From Phormidium sp. FACHB-1136 (GTDB lineage Bacteria > Cyanobacteriota > Cyanobacteriia > Phormidesmidales > Phormidesmidaceae): DNA of 64,000 nt. The notes beneath the pieces were generated by a model. That model was not told the origin of the DNA and made no database searches. It saw only the letters and a program-made list of their open reading frames with translations. The position numbers and the translations under genes are program-made. Of the stretch, positions 1-9,358 are shown in pieces. How positions within the stretch are numbered: position 1 is the first letter of the stretch; each line of letters begins with the position of its first letter. The stretch covers positions 1 through 64,000 of the forward strand of contig NZ_JACJRS010000024.1 of the NCBI RefSeq assembly GCF_014697375.1, given 5' to 3'.

Positions 1-2
1 TG

Positions 3-104
<102 letters not shown>

Positions 105-157
105 TCTTGATTGACCAGTCCATGGGTCAGCTAGCCATAGTTGACTAGGGAAAAAAG

Positions 158-185
158 AGCGCTCTCCGCAAGGGGGGCGCTTTTT
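158..185 (+). terminator. Rho-independent terminator of psbA
   Basis: A 10-bp stem (AGCGCTCTCC against GGGGGGCGCT, with two G-T wobbles) closes a GCAA tetraloop and runs into TTTT. It lies about 53 bp after the psbA stop and points with that gene. Confidence 0.85.
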
Positions 186-206
186 ACGTAGATGCCATGG
201 CAAAGC

Positions 207-1937
207 CTACAGCTTGGCCCGGTCTAGTTCTTGCTTGAGGGCAGGTAGGTTTTTGTTTTGGGTGCGCAGGGTTTGCACGTACTGGCTAAATTCAGCCTCT
301 TGGCTCAGGGACTGGGATAACCGTTGCACTGCCTTCAAATGCTCAGCGGCTTGGCGGTAGTTGTCGCGGCCCCGATTGGCAATGGCGGTTTCAATGACCT
401 GTCGATACAGGGCGATGGCGATCTGGGGCTGGTCGGCCTCTAGGGCTTTGGCGGCCAAGATAGAATACTTCGGCCTCTCAAAGCGGTTCAAATGCTCTAG
501 GTAGGCGAGGGCAGATTCCCAGTCCTGCTCTAGAAGGGCAATGTCCACCAGCGACGAGAAGCGCTTCCCCTCCTGCAACGGGGTGATAATCTGCGGGCGC
601 AGGGTGTCCCATTGACCGAGGGATTCGGCCTTGGCCTTGAGATCGCGATAGCCCTCTAGGGTGAACCGGAGCTTGAGGTGGTCGAACTGGGCGGCGACCA
701 TCTGTTCCGGCGAGCCGTGCTGGGCGAAAAACTGCACTAACCACTCCCCATAGCCGTAATAGTCTCGTTCTTGTTGGCAAGTCTGGATGAAGTCGAGGGC
801 TAGGGCAGGTTGATTGGCCTCTAGCAGGGCATCGGCAAATTGCTTCACTAGCCCTGGCAGTTCCATAAAGTGTGATCGGGCTAGGGATAGCGCTGCGTCA
901 ACATTACCCTGTCGCAGGTGGTAAAAGGCTTTTTGGCGAGACGTGCCCAGTTCTAGCACCAGAGTGTCGGCGGATTGCCCCCGCGTTTTAGCCCGCTTCA
1001 CCAGCAGATCAACCAGGGACTCTTGCCCCCACTCGCTGACTTTGCGCAGCCCTGTCCCCTGAATGACCTGGCGAATTTGCCCTTCCACCCAGGCCCAATC
1101 CTCATCGGTGCTATGCTTCAGCAGGGCATCACGGGCGGGATAGGCATAGTCTATGCCGCCCAGTTGGAGATCCTTCAGCACGGCGGCTAAACAGGTTTCA
1201 ATCCAGAGGCAATGGCGACCCGTATCCAGCCCCTTAGCCTCACCCAGGCTGTCGCTCAGCCCTTCAGCGATGTCCTGAATCACCATGGCCACGGCTCCGT
1301 CGTAGTCCACCTCTAGTACGGTGTCGTCGTAATGGTCATTGGCCTCTTCCAGGAGCAGTTGATAGATGTCGCCCGCATTCACCCAATCACCGTGATCTGC
1401 AAAGTGATGCCCTTGTTCGGCCAGGGCGGCCAGGGCGGCGGCCATCGTATCCATATCGCTGCCCCGAAACACCCGCTCCACGGCTCGGCGGTAGTTGTCC
1501 AGGTTGGGAGTATGGCCGCCTGTGGTGGTTGGCATATCTACCCAGTCCAGCAGATCGGGATGGCGCTGCACCATGCGTTCAACCAGGGCAATCAGATCCT
1601 CTCGGCTCCGCTGGGCCAGCAGTTCTGGAATGGGAGGAACCGAACGGATACTATCGCGGTCGTGAATGTAGGTTAGCAGCAGGGCCACCAGATGCTTACA
1701 CAGCCCGCCCCAGTCGTAGGGACAGGTGCAGTCGCTATCTTCCACCCCCTCCGGCCCCAGGGTAACGCGGGGCTGGTAGGTCTCTGTTCCCTCACAATCG
1801 GCCCACAGGGTTTGGCCTTGCAGCACAGGGTTATAAATCGCCCCATTGCGGTAGTAGCGCTGACCCCGCTCAAAACTCTGATCGGCGGCGAGGGCTTTAA
1901 TCTGCGACTCCTTGAGAACTGGCAGGGGTAGGGACAT
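207..1937 (-). CDS. SWIM zinc-finger protein
   Basis: This 576-residue protein has a SWIM-type zinc finger near the N-terminus: Cys70-x-Cys72, then Cys80-x-His82 in CTCPYDWGGLCKH, the CxCx(n)CxH signature. SWIM fingers bind DNA or mediate protein contacts. In bacteria such proteins are often near SNF2-type helicases, but none is adjacent here. The rest (about residues 110-576) is helical and rich in Leu, Ala and Gln, resembling TPR-like alpha-solenoid repeats, although no strict TPR consensus is visible. It is convergent with psbA and divergent from the kinase gene at 2143. Biological role is unknown; the family call is firm, the function is not. Confidence 0.8.
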   Translation of the reverse strand: MSLPLPVLKESQIKALAADQSFERGQRYYRNGAIYNPVLQGQTLWADCEGTETYQPRVTLGPEGVEDSDCTCPYDWGGLCKHLVALLLTYIHDRDSIRSVPPIPELLAQRSREDLIALVERMVQRHPDLLDWVDMPTTTGGHTPNLDNYRRAVERVFRGSDMDTMAAALAALAEQGHHFADHGDWVNAGDIYQLLLEEANDHYDDTVLEVDYDGAVAMVIQDIAEGLSDSLGEAKGLDTGRHCLWIETCLAAVLKDLQLGGIDYAYPARDALLKHSTDEDWAWVEGQIRQVIQGTGLRKVSEWGQESLVDLLVKRAKTRGQSADTLVLELGTSRQKAFYHLRQGNVDAALSLARSHFMELPGLVKQFADALLEANQPALALDFIQTCQQERDYYGYGEWLVQFFAQHGSPEQMVAAQFDHLKLRFTLEGYRDLKAKAESLGQWDTLRPQIITPLQEGKRFSSLVDIALLEQDWESALAYLEHLNRFERPKYSILAAKALEADQPQIAIALYRQVIETAIANRGRDNYRQAAEHLKAVQRLSQSLSQEAEFSQYVQTLRTQNKNLPALKQELDRAKL

Positions 1938-2142
1938 GGCTATGGCCTACTGCGGTGACGGCTATGTCCAGCCTAGCGGATTTATGACAGCCTGGAATCC
2001 AGTGAGTTTTCGCTATTCTGGACGTTGATCAGCCCAAAACCAGGGGCCGATCATCCTGGCCTTGCCCCCTCGGCCTTTCCAAACCGTGACATGGCCCGAG
2101 GCTGTGTCTTTTACTGAGAGCGTCTGCTGAGAGAGTCATCCT

Positions 2143-4578
2143 ATGCCCCCGCCCCTTACTGCATCGTCTTCAATTTCCCAAATTCAAACCCAGGTGGGGG
2201 GATGGCTCCAACGGCAGGTGAAAAAAAGTTGGCTGAAGGTGTCGTTGGCAAGTCTGTGGCTGGGCTTTGTGGTGGCCCATGTGGCGGCAGATTCCCCTCC
2301 GGCTCAACTGCTAGATCGGCAGCTTCAGACCCTCTTCTTTGACATGCGCGGCCCCCGTCTAGCCCCATCGGACATTGTGATTCTGGCCATGGATGACGAA
2401 TCCTTTGCCCAGGCGGAATACTACCGCAGCGATCCTGACCAGTACGCCGATTTAGCGCCCATCGCCAATATTCCCTGGGAGCGGCGGGCCTATGCCCAGG
2501 CCATTGATCGACTGCTAGCGGCGGGGGCCAAGGCGGTGGCGGTAGATGTGTTGTTTTTGGTGGACAGCGGCTATGGCCCAGCGGACGATGAGTCACTGCT
2601 TGAGGTGCTGAACCGCTGGGGGGATCGGGTGGTGCTGGCGGCGAGTTTTGACGATACCGACCTACGCCAGGGATCAATGGATCGACTGCTGTTACCCCTG
2701 CCTCGGTTTTTGGAGACCCCTGTGCGGGTAGGCACCATTAACTCCCCAGTGGAGGCCGATGGTCGTATCCACCGCCACGGACGGGCCTACCTGGAGGATC
2801 GGCAGGCGCGGATGGCAGCCACGGAGATCACCAGTCAAATCGAACTGGACACCCAAGGGATTCTATCCTTTACCGAGGCCACCCTCCAGGCCGCTCAGGT
2901 CAGCCATCCCCCCCGGCGTGGCGACTTTGTGCCGTTCTACGGCCCAGCCTACACGTTCCAGCATTTGCCCTTTTGGTATGTGCTGGATGCTGATCCCTGG
3001 GTGAACCATTTGGCCAATGGCCAGTTCTTTCAGGACAAAATTGTGCTGATTGGGGCCACCGCCCGGTCACTGCAAGATTTCCACGCGGCCCCCTTTTCCA
3101 AAACCCTGTTTCACCCGGAGCCCATGGCAGGGGTAGAAATTTTGGCCAATGATCTGGCGAACCTACGCCGGGGCGTGGCTCTGCGCCAACTTCCCCATCC
3201 GGGGCTACGGGCACTGCTGGTATTTACGACGGGGGCCGGATTTGGGGTCTTGCTGTGGCGGTTCAATCGTCCGGTCGCCCGCCTGGGATGGACGGTGGCC
3301 ATCAGCGGTGCTTGGTTTTGGCTGAGCTATGGAGCCTTTACCCTGGGGGGATATTTGCTGCCCGCTGCGGCTCCGATCCTCAGCTTTATGGTGATTGGCA
3401 GCACCTACGTGGTGGCGGATATCGTCACCGAGCAACTGCGGAAACAACGCCTCCGCCAAACCCTAGAGCAGTACGTCACCTCGCCCATTGTGCAGGAGAT
3501 TATTAGCCAGCAGGATGACCTCCAAGATCTGGTTCGGCTGCGGGAGGCCGAGGTAATTGGGTTAATGCTGGGCAACCGCTATCGCATTACCCGGTTGCTA
3601 GGCTCTGGGGGGTTTGGCGAAACCTATGTGGCCCAGGACACCCAGCGACCCGGTGATCCCATTTGCGTGGTTAAAGAACTGCGGATTCTGAGCGACGATC
3701 CCAAGGCCCATCAGCTCGGGCATCGCTTTTTTCTCAGCGAGGCGGAAACCCTGGAGCGCCTGGGCCACCACGACCAAATTCCTCGGCTGCTGGCCTACTT
3801 TGAGTCCCCCAATGCGTTCTACCTGGTGGAGGAAATGATCGCGGGCCACCTCTTGCGGGAGGAGCTCGCCTTACGTCGGCCCCAGTCACCCATCTATGTG
3901 CTCCAGTTGCTGAAGGATTTGCTGCCTGTGGTGGGGTTCGTCCATAGCCAGGGGGTAATTCACCGCGATATCAAGCCCGCTAACATCATTCGTCGCCACA
4001 GGGATCGGCGGCTGGTGTTGATCGACTTTGGGGCGGTCAAGGCCGTTTCTAATCCACTGGCCGATAGGGAGGACTCCCCCACGGGTACGGTGAGCGTGGG
4101 CACTCAGGGGTATATGCCCAGCGAACAGGCCACCGGAATGCCTAAGTTCGCCAGCGACCTCTATGCCCTGGGCATCACCGCCATCGAAGCCCTGACAGGT
4201 ATTCCCGCCTACGCCCTCAAACGCGACTCCAGGGGCGAAATCCTCTGGCGCTACGCCGTTCCAGAGATCCACCCGGCCCTAGCCGATGTGCTGGCGCGGC
4301 TAGTTCGCTACGACTTTACCGACCGCTACCAGTCCGCCTGGGACGTGCTGCGAGATCTGGAAACGGTGGAACCCAACCTCCAGGTTACCCAGGCAGATCA
4401 CCCCCTAGGCCAAGACATCCTACCCCAGCCTGATCATCCCGAGGAGAGTCCTGGCGGGGAAACGGATTTTGACACGGATTTTGACGATGATGACCATGCC
4501 AGTGAGGAAGCTACCCGTCTACTTTCCCAGGGCTGGGATGACAGCAGCGGAGCTACATCCGAGTTTCTTGCCCACTAG
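2143..4578 (+). CDS. CHASE2-domain serine/threonine protein kinase
   Basis: This 811-residue membrane kinase starts with one membrane helix (about residues 30-48). An extracytoplasmic CHASE2 sensor follows (about 50-330; FDMRGPRLAPSDIVILAMDD is typical). A group of hydrophobic helices (about 345-430) comes next, then a cytoplasmic Hanks-type kinase domain from about 477. Kinase motifs present are the glycine loop GSGGFGETYVA, the VVKEL lysine, catalytic HRDIKPAN and the DFGA magnesium loop. The tail after about 745 is acidic and probably disordered. CHASE2-kinase fusions are common in cyanobacteria and are thought to relay envelope signals, but the ligand and substrates are unknown. The gene stands alone, with a small divergent ORF downstream. 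All catalytic residues needed for activity are visible. Confidence 0.88.
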   Translation: MPPPLTASSSISQIQTQVGGWLQRQVKKSWLKVSLASLWLGFVVAHVAADSPPAQLLDRQLQTLFFDMRGPRLAPSDIVILAMDDESFAQAEYYRSDPDQYADLAPIANIPWERRAYAQAIDRLLAAGAKAVAVDVLFLVDSGYGPADDESLLEVLNRWGDRVVLAASFDDTDLRQGSMDRLLLPLPRFLETPVRVGTINSPVEADGRIHRHGRAYLEDRQARMAATEITSQIELDTQGILSFTEATLQAAQVSHPPRRGDFVPFYGPAYTFQHLPFWYVLDADPWVNHLANGQFFQDKIVLIGATARSLQDFHAAPFSKTLFHPEPMAGVEILANDLANLRRGVALRQLPHPGLRALLVFTTGAGFGVLLWRFNRPVARLGWTVAISGAWFWLSYGAFTLGGYLLPAAAPILSFMVIGSTYVVADIVTEQLRKQRLRQTLEQYVTSPIVQEIISQQDDLQDLVRLREAEVIGLMLGNRYRITRLLGSGGFGETYVAQDTQRPGDPICVVKELRILSDDPKAHQLGHRFFLSEAETLERLGHHDQIPRLLAYFESPNAFYLVEEMIAGHLLREELALRRPQSPIYVLQLLKDLLPVVGFVHSQGVIHRDIKPANIIRRHRDRRLVLIDFGAVKAVSNPLADREDSPTGTVSVGTQGYMPSEQATGMPKFASDLYALGITAIEALTGIPAYALKRDSRGEILWRYAVPEIHPALADVLARLVRYDFTDRYQSAWDVLRDLETVEPNLQVTQADHPLGQDILPQPDHPEESPGGETDFDTDFDDDDHASEEATRLLSQGWDDSSGATSEFLAH

Positions 4579-4626
4579 AACGGGGGACAAAGAGCCGCAA
4601 CAGTGCAGGCGACCCCGAGGGAGTTC

Positions 4627-4743
4627 CTAAGGCGCAACTCGACGATTTGGCAGCACCCAGAGCAGCATGGGGCATACCACTAGAGTCATCGCAGTCATAA
4701 TGGCGATAATTTCTAACCCGTTGATGAAAGCAGTTGTCATCAT
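4627..4743 (-). CDS. 38-residue single-helix membrane protein (unrecognised)
   Basis: A short reading frame encodes 38 residues with one hydrophobic helix (roughly GLEIIAIMTAMTLVVCPMLLWVL) and a basic tail, NRRVAP. GGAGG lies about 7 nt before tandem ATG codons at 4743/4740, a strong ribosome site that supports translation. Cyanobacteria have many one-helix subunits of photosystems, cytochrome b6f and NDH-1 of this size. I compared it from memory with PsbX, PsbN, PsbM, PsbT, Psb30, PetG, PetM, PetN and PsaM and found no convincing match. It lies alone between the CHASE2 kinase and potA, on the opposite strand. It is probably a genuine small membrane protein of unknown complex. Confidence 0.5.
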   Translation of the reverse strand: MMTTAFINGLEIIAIMTAMTLVVCPMLLWVLPNRRVAP

Positions 4744-4948
4744 GTTGACCTCCATGGATTGGGGGCGTCTCTGCCCATGCTAACAGGGTGCCCGAAAACT
4801 GTGCCTACATATACATTTTACTAGAAAAAATGGGATGGGGTGGGACGGTATACCGTAGGGATCAGGACGGACGAGGGAATTTGGGGGATTGACTTGTTTA
4901 TCTGCGATTTGATCGCTAGAGTTGGGTTGACAACGGGGATGCATAGCC

Positions 4949-6085
4949 ATGGCACAAACGGTTCACTCCACCACCCCGGCCACGGTCACCGAGGGCCAGG
5001 TTGATGTGGAACTTCGACAGGTGGTCAAGCTTTTTAACGACGAACCAGCGGTGCAGGGGCTGGATTTAAGCATCCGCCGGGGCGAGTTTTTTAGTATTCT
5101 GGGTCCTTCAGGCTGTGGTAAAACCACCACCCTAAGGCTGATTGCGGGCTTTGAGATCCCCACTGCTGGCGAGGTGCGAATCCAGGGGGTGAATATGAGC
5201 CGCATTCCGGCCCATCGTCGCCCGGTAAACACGGTGTTTCAGAGCTATGCCCTGTTCGACCACATGACCGTGCGAGACAACATTGCCTTTGGCTTAAAAA
5301 TTAAGCGATTGCCCTCCAACCAAGTGCGAGATCGTGTGCTGGAGGCGCTGCGACTAGTGCGCATGGAGGGCTTTGCGGATCGGTTACCCAACCAGCTTTC
5401 CGGCGGGCAAAAGCAACGGGTGGCCCTGGCGCGGGCTTTGGTGAACCGTCCGGCGGTGATGTTGCTGGATGAACCCCTAGGAGCCCTAGACCTAAAGCTA
5501 CGCAAGCAAATGCAGGTGGAACTTTCGACTCTGCACCGCCAGTTGGGGATCACCTTTATTATGGTCACCCACGACCAGGAGGAGGCGCTCTCCCTCTCAG
5601 ATCGGATTGCGGTAATGAATGCAGGGCAGATTGACCAAATTGGCACCCCTAGCGACATCTACGACCGACCGAACACCCCCTTCGTGGCAGATTTTATCGG
5701 CGATACTAACCTTCTGAACGGCACCCTTGAAGGGGGTGACGGGGACACCATGCAGGTGGTCACCCCCAGCGGATTGAAGGTGCAGGTACTGCGTTCCCAA
5801 GCCATGGCCCTAGGCCCAGCCCCTTGCCCCGTGGTACTTAGTGTGCGACCCGAGAAAATCCGCCTCGGCACCGACTATCCCCTCGCGGACAATTGCTATC
5901 ACGGCCAGATTAGCCATGTGATGTATCTGGGCACCCATGGGCATTGCGGTGTTCGGTTGGCGTCTGGGGAAACCCTGACGGTGCTTCAGGCCAATCGTGG
6001 TAAGGGGCTCTGGGCCATTGATACCCCGGTGTATGTCTACTGGGCAGCTGCCGATGCTCGTCTGCTGTCCCCAGATCCCGGTTGA
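4949..6085 (+). CDS. potA: Spermidine/putrescine ABC transporter, ATP-binding subunit PotA
   Basis: This 378-residue ATPase has an ABC domain at residues about 15-250: Walker A GPSGCGKTT, Q-loop, signature LSGGQKQR, Walker B VMLLDEP, and the switch histidine in VTHDQEEAL. A C-terminal TOBE regulatory domain follows. It energises uptake of polyamines through the PotB/PotC channel. It is the first gene of a potA-potD-potB-potC cluster on one strand, the classical polyamine order. Other members of this ATPase subfamily (maltose, iron, sulfate) look similar, so the polyamine call rests mainly on the PotD and permease neighbours. Confidence 0.9.
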   Translation: MAQTVHSTTPATVTEGQVDVELRQVVKLFNDEPAVQGLDLSIRRGEFFSILGPSGCGKTTTLRLIAGFEIPTAGEVRIQGVNMSRIPAHRRPVNTVFQSYALFDHMTVRDNIAFGLKIKRLPSNQVRDRVLEALRLVRMEGFADRLPNQLSGGQKQRVALARALVNRPAVMLLDEPLGALDLKLRKQMQVELSTLHRQLGITFIMVTHDQEEALSLSDRIAVMNAGQIDQIGTPSDIYDRPNTPFVADFIGDTNLLNGTLEGGDGDTMQVVTPSGLKVQVLRSQAMALGPAPCPVVLSVRPEKIRLGTDYPLADNCYHGQISHVMYLGTHGHCGVRLASGETLTVLQANRGKGLWAIDTPVYVYWAAADARLLSPDPG

Positions 6086-6204
6086 CCTGCGGCAACCCAA
6101 GACACCCCCAAAGGCACCCCCAGTGGTTAAAATTCTGGGATAGTCCAGTCCTTCCCGTCAGGATTGTTTTACCGCTGTTTCCCGGTATCTATCAGGAGAA
6201 TTCC

Positions 6205-7332
6205 GTGCCCTACCCTCCTCCTCCCCGCCGTCAGCGTTGCAGTGCCGTAACGCGCCGCCGATTTTTGCAAAGTTCAGCGGCCATGGTAGCGGGAGTTTCG
6301 ATGGCCAATTGTCGGCAAAACCTAACCCAGCCAGGGGCGGGCGGCAGCGGTGGCGACCCTAGCACCCTACACATCTACACCTGGGCCAATTATGTTGATG
6401 ATAGCCTCACGGCTGCGTTTACAGAGCGTACGGGCATTCGGGTAGTGGTGGATATCTTCGACTCCAACGAAATTATGCTCACCAAGATGCAGGCTGGGGG
6501 CGGTGGAGCCTATAGCATCCTCTATCCCTCCGATTATGTGGTGTCGGAAATGGTGGATACGGGGCTGCTGGCCAAGCTGGATCGGTCGCGGCTGGTGGGC
6601 TTGGAGAATCTGAAGGATCAATGGCAAAATCCCGCCTACGACCCCGGTAATGCCCACAGTATTCCCTTTAACTGGGGCACCACGGGCCTGCTCTACAACC
6701 GTGATGTTACCCCCGGTCGCCCCGAAGACTGGATCTTTTTGTGGGACAACAAAGAAGCTCTCTCTCGCCGCATCACCATGCTGGACGACATGCGTGAAAC
6801 CCTAGGGGTGGCCCTCAAGACCCTGGGCTACTCCTACAACACCACCGACCCCGCCCAGATTGAAGCCGCCTACGCCCAACTGAGGGAACTCCAGCCCCAC
6901 ATTGCCGCCTTCAAAACTACGGGCTTTGAGAACGAAATTTTGGCGGGCGACCTCTCGGTAGCGATGACCTACTCCAGCGATGCCATCGCCCTCACCCTGG
7001 AGGATGATCGTTTAGATTACGTGATTCCCGCCAGCGGCACCTCCCTGTGGACGGATACCCTAGCTATCCCCAGTTCGGCCCCCAATGTGGATGCCGCTTA
7101 CCAGTGGATGAACTTTTTGCTAGAACCAGAAGTGGCCCAGGCGGCTGTGGAGCGCCTGTTTTTCGCCACTGCCAACCAGGCTGCCTTTAACTTGTTGCCC
7201 GATGCCCTTCGCAGCAATCCCCACCTATATCCACCAGAGGCTGTACTCGCCAACAGTGAGGGGATTCAGTCCATCGACACCGCCAGCAACGACCTGTTTG
7301 ATCGCTTCTGGACCGAGATCACCAGTGCCTAG
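6205..7332 (+). CDS. potD: Polyamine ABC transporter substrate-binding protein PotD
   Basis: This is an extracytoplasmic solute-binding protein of about 375 residues. It begins with a twin-arginine signal (TRRRFLQSSAAMVAG) that ends at a cysteine (SMANC), so it is probably a Tat-exported lipoprotein. The mature part has the PotD/PotF pattern LHIYTWANYVDDSLTAAFTE and, further on, FNWGTTGLLYN. I chose the GTG at 6205: AGGAG lies 6-10 nt upstream and the signal peptide starts at once. The same frame is open back to 6082, overlapping potA by 4 nt, but that extension would put about 40 unrelated residues before the signal. It binds spermidine or putrescine for PotABC; exact specificity is not readable. 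Confidence 0.88.
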   Translation: MPYPPPPRRQRCSAVTRRRFLQSSAAMVAGVSMANCRQNLTQPGAGGSGGDPSTLHIYTWANYVDDSLTAAFTERTGIRVVVDIFDSNEIMLTKMQAGGGGAYSILYPSDYVVSEMVDTGLLAKLDRSRLVGLENLKDQWQNPAYDPGNAHSIPFNWGTTGLLYNRDVTPGRPEDWIFLWDNKEALSRRITMLDDMRETLGVALKTLGYSYNTTDPAQIEAAYAQLRELQPHIAAFKTTGFENEILAGDLSVAMTYSSDAIALTLEDDRLDYVIPASGTSLWTDTLAIPSSAPNVDAAYQWMNFLLEPEVAQAAVERLFFATANQAAFNLLPDALRSNPHLYPPEAVLANSEGIQSIDTASNDLFDRFWTEITSA

Positions 7333-7400
7333 ATCCCCGTAGGGCAAGGCCCACCATTCTGACGATCCCCCACCAAGACCTATCCTGAAGAGTCGTTGCC

Positions 7401-8324
7401 ATGGCTGAGTCCCCCCTTCCGTCATCCCCCCCCTCTGGCCAGGAATCGCACCTTTCCCAAACCCTCGCCCCCCGACGCTGGCTGGGGCCAGTGGCGATGC
7501 TGGGGCCAGCGGGGCTGTGGCTGGTGCTGCTGCTGGTTTTTCCCACGGTGTTGATCCTCGAAATTAGCCTAGTCCCAGGGCTACGCCTAGGCCAACCAGC
7601 GGGGGGCTATGGCCTGGGCAACTACCTCCAAATTTTGCAGCCCGTCTACCTACGGGTAATTGGACGATCCCTTGCCTTTGCCCTAGGATCCACCCTCCTG
7701 TGCTTAGGACTGGGCTTTCCGGTGGCCTACTGGCTGGCGCTGATGTCGCCCAAACGCTGGCGTAACCTGCTGGTGGTGGCGTTTATTCTGCCCCTGTGGA
7801 CTTCCTCCCTGTTGCGAGCCTACGCCTGGATTACCATTCTGCGGCCCAGCGGTGTTCTCAATACAATCTTTGGCGTCTTTGGCCTCCCCAGTCAGAACTG
7901 GCTGAACACCCCCACAGCGGTACTGATTGGCCTCACCTACAGCTTTTTGCCCTACATGGTGCTGATTCTCTACGCCTCCCTCGAAAAACTGGATATTCGC
8001 CTGTTAGAAGCCGCCGCTGACCTCGGAGCTAACCCCCGGCAACAATTTTGGAAAATTACCGTGCCCCAAACCCTGCCGGGAATTGCGGCGGGTTGTCTGC
8101 TGGTATTTATTGCTGCCCTAGGAGATTTCGTCGTTCCTACTCTGCTCGGCGGTGCATCTTCGATGAATATCAGCCGCCTTATCTATAACCAATTCCTTGG
8201 CCCTACCCGCGCCTGGGGGTTTGGATCTGCCCTCAGTATGGTGCTGATCCTCGCTGTCAGCCTTGCCATTGCCCTGCTGTTGAAATACGGTGACCGCAGC
8301 ACCGTTACAGAGACATCGCAGTGA
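7401..8324 (+). CDS. potB: Polyamine ABC transporter permease PotB
   Basis: This 307-residue inner-membrane permease has about six hydrophobic helices. It carries the binding-protein-dependent transport signature (EAAADLGANPRQQFWKITVP), the loop that contacts PotA. The first 40 residues are a Pro/Ser-rich cytoplasmic leader. It lies 68 bp after potD and, after a block of heptamer repeats, is followed by potC. It forms the heterodimeric channel with PotC for polyamine import. Confidence 0.88.
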   Translation: MAESPLPSSPPSGQESHLSQTLAPRRWLGPVAMLGPAGLWLVLLLVFPTVLILEISLVPGLRLGQPAGGYGLGNYLQILQPVYLRVIGRSLAFALGSTLLCLGLGFPVAYWLALMSPKRWRNLLVVAFILPLWTSSLLRAYAWITILRPSGVLNTIFGVFGLPSQNWLNTPTAVLIGLTYSFLPYMVLILYASLEKLDIRLLEAAADLGANPRQQFWKITVPQTLPGIAAGCLLVFIAALGDFVVPTLLGGASSMNISRLIYNQFLGPTRAWGFGSALSMVLILAVSLAIALLLKYGDRSTVTETSQ

Positions 8325-8325
8325 A

Positions 8326-8375
8326 GGCAAAAGGCAAAAGGCAAAAGGCAAAATTTTGAACTTTGAACTTTGAAC
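8326..8375 (+). repeat. Two short tandem heptamer repeats between potB and potC
   Basis: Four perfect copies of GGCAAAA (8326-8353) are followed by three perfect copies of TTTGAAC (8355-8375). They begin two bases after the potB stop and end just before the potC start at 8382, so they fill the intergenic gap inside an operon. Heptamer arrays of this type (STRR) are known in filamentous cyanobacteria. Confidence 0.9.
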
Positions 8376-8381
8376 TCCCCC

Positions 8382-9176
8382 ATGTTCTCCAAACCCACCT
8401 GGCAAAGCCTCTTCACGGCCATCATGTATGGCTTCATGTATTTCCCGATCATTGTGCTGGCGGTGTACAGTTTCAACGGTTCCCGCTACAGCACCACCTG
8501 GGAGGGGTTTAGTTTGGAATGGTATCGAGCCTTGTTTCAGGATCGACGGATTTTTGCGGCGCTGATGGATAGCCTCACCATCGCCTTGGTGGCGGTGGCG
8601 GTATCGGCAGTGTTGGGCACACTGATGGCGATTGGGCTGGCGAAGTATCGCTTTTGGGGGAAAGGCATTTACCGAGGTATTTCCTACCTGCCGTTGATTA
8701 TTCCCGACATTGCCATTGCGGTGGCCACCCTGGTGTTTCTCACCTCCGTGGCTATTCCCCTCAGCCTGTGGACGATTATTGCGGCCCACATCGTCTTTTG
8801 CTTAGCCTATATTGCGGTGGTGGTCTCTAGCCGCCTGCAAAACCTCGATCCTAATTTAGAGGAAGCGGCCTTAGACCTAGGAGCAACCCCCTTCCAGGCG
8901 ATGACTAAGGTGTTGATTCCCCAGTTGGCACCGGGCATTTTTGCGGGCTGTCTCCTGGCCTTTGTGCTCAGTATGGACGACCTGCTGATCTCCAGCTTTA
9001 CGGCAGGGGGCGGCGTCAATCCTTTGCCGCTGGAAATTTTTAGCCGGGTACGCACCGGGGTTAAGCCCGACATTAATGCCCTCAGCGTCGTCCTCATTAC
9101 CGGGTCGGCCCTGATATCGGGGTTAGCAGAATATGTCCGCTACAGCAGCGAACGTCGCCAACGGCAACGGGCCTAG
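8382..9176 (+). CDS. potC: Polyamine ABC transporter permease PotC
   Basis: This permease of about 264 residues has roughly six membrane helices and the EAA loop EEAALDLGATPFQAMTKVLIP. It pairs with PotB. An in-frame TTG at 8370 is also possible, but it lies within the heptamer repeats, so I prefer the ATG at 8382. The family match to PotC-type permeases is clear (short N-terminus, FNGSRYSTTWEGFSLEWY motif). It ends the operon. No Shine-Dalgarno sequence is obvious because the repeat block occupies that position, which may lower or couple translation. Confidence 0.87.
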   Translation: MFSKPTWQSLFTAIMYGFMYFPIIVLAVYSFNGSRYSTTWEGFSLEWYRALFQDRRIFAALMDSLTIALVAVAVSAVLGTLMAIGLAKYRFWGKGIYRGISYLPLIIPDIAIAVATLVFLTSVAIPLSLWTIIAAHIVFCLAYIAVVVSSRLQNLDPNLEEAALDLGATPFQAMTKVLIPQLAPGIFAGCLLAFVLSMDDLLISSFTAGGGVNPLPLEIFSRVRTGVKPDINALSVVLITGSALISGLAEYVRYSSERRQRQRA

Positions 9177-9190
9177 CTAACGGGCCTAGC

Positions 9191-9257
9191 CTAGAGAGTG
9201 CCATGCTTGATGATCACTAGCTCGATCAGCGCTAGAGAGTGCCATACTTGATGATGA
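9191..9257 (+). repeat. Imperfect direct repeat after potC
   Basis: Two 26-bp copies (9191-9216 and 9232-9257) share CTAGAGAGTGCCAT, a variable base, then CTTGATGAT. They lie between potC and the HpsJ-like gene. No function is evident. Confidence 0.6.
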
Positions 9258-9358
9258 ACAGCGACTAGAATGGTTGCCGTCAAATATTTTGTAGCGATTC
9301 TGTCGTTTTCTGATGCGTCCAAGGCAGAATGGTGATCTGTAGAAACTAGTCAAAATTT

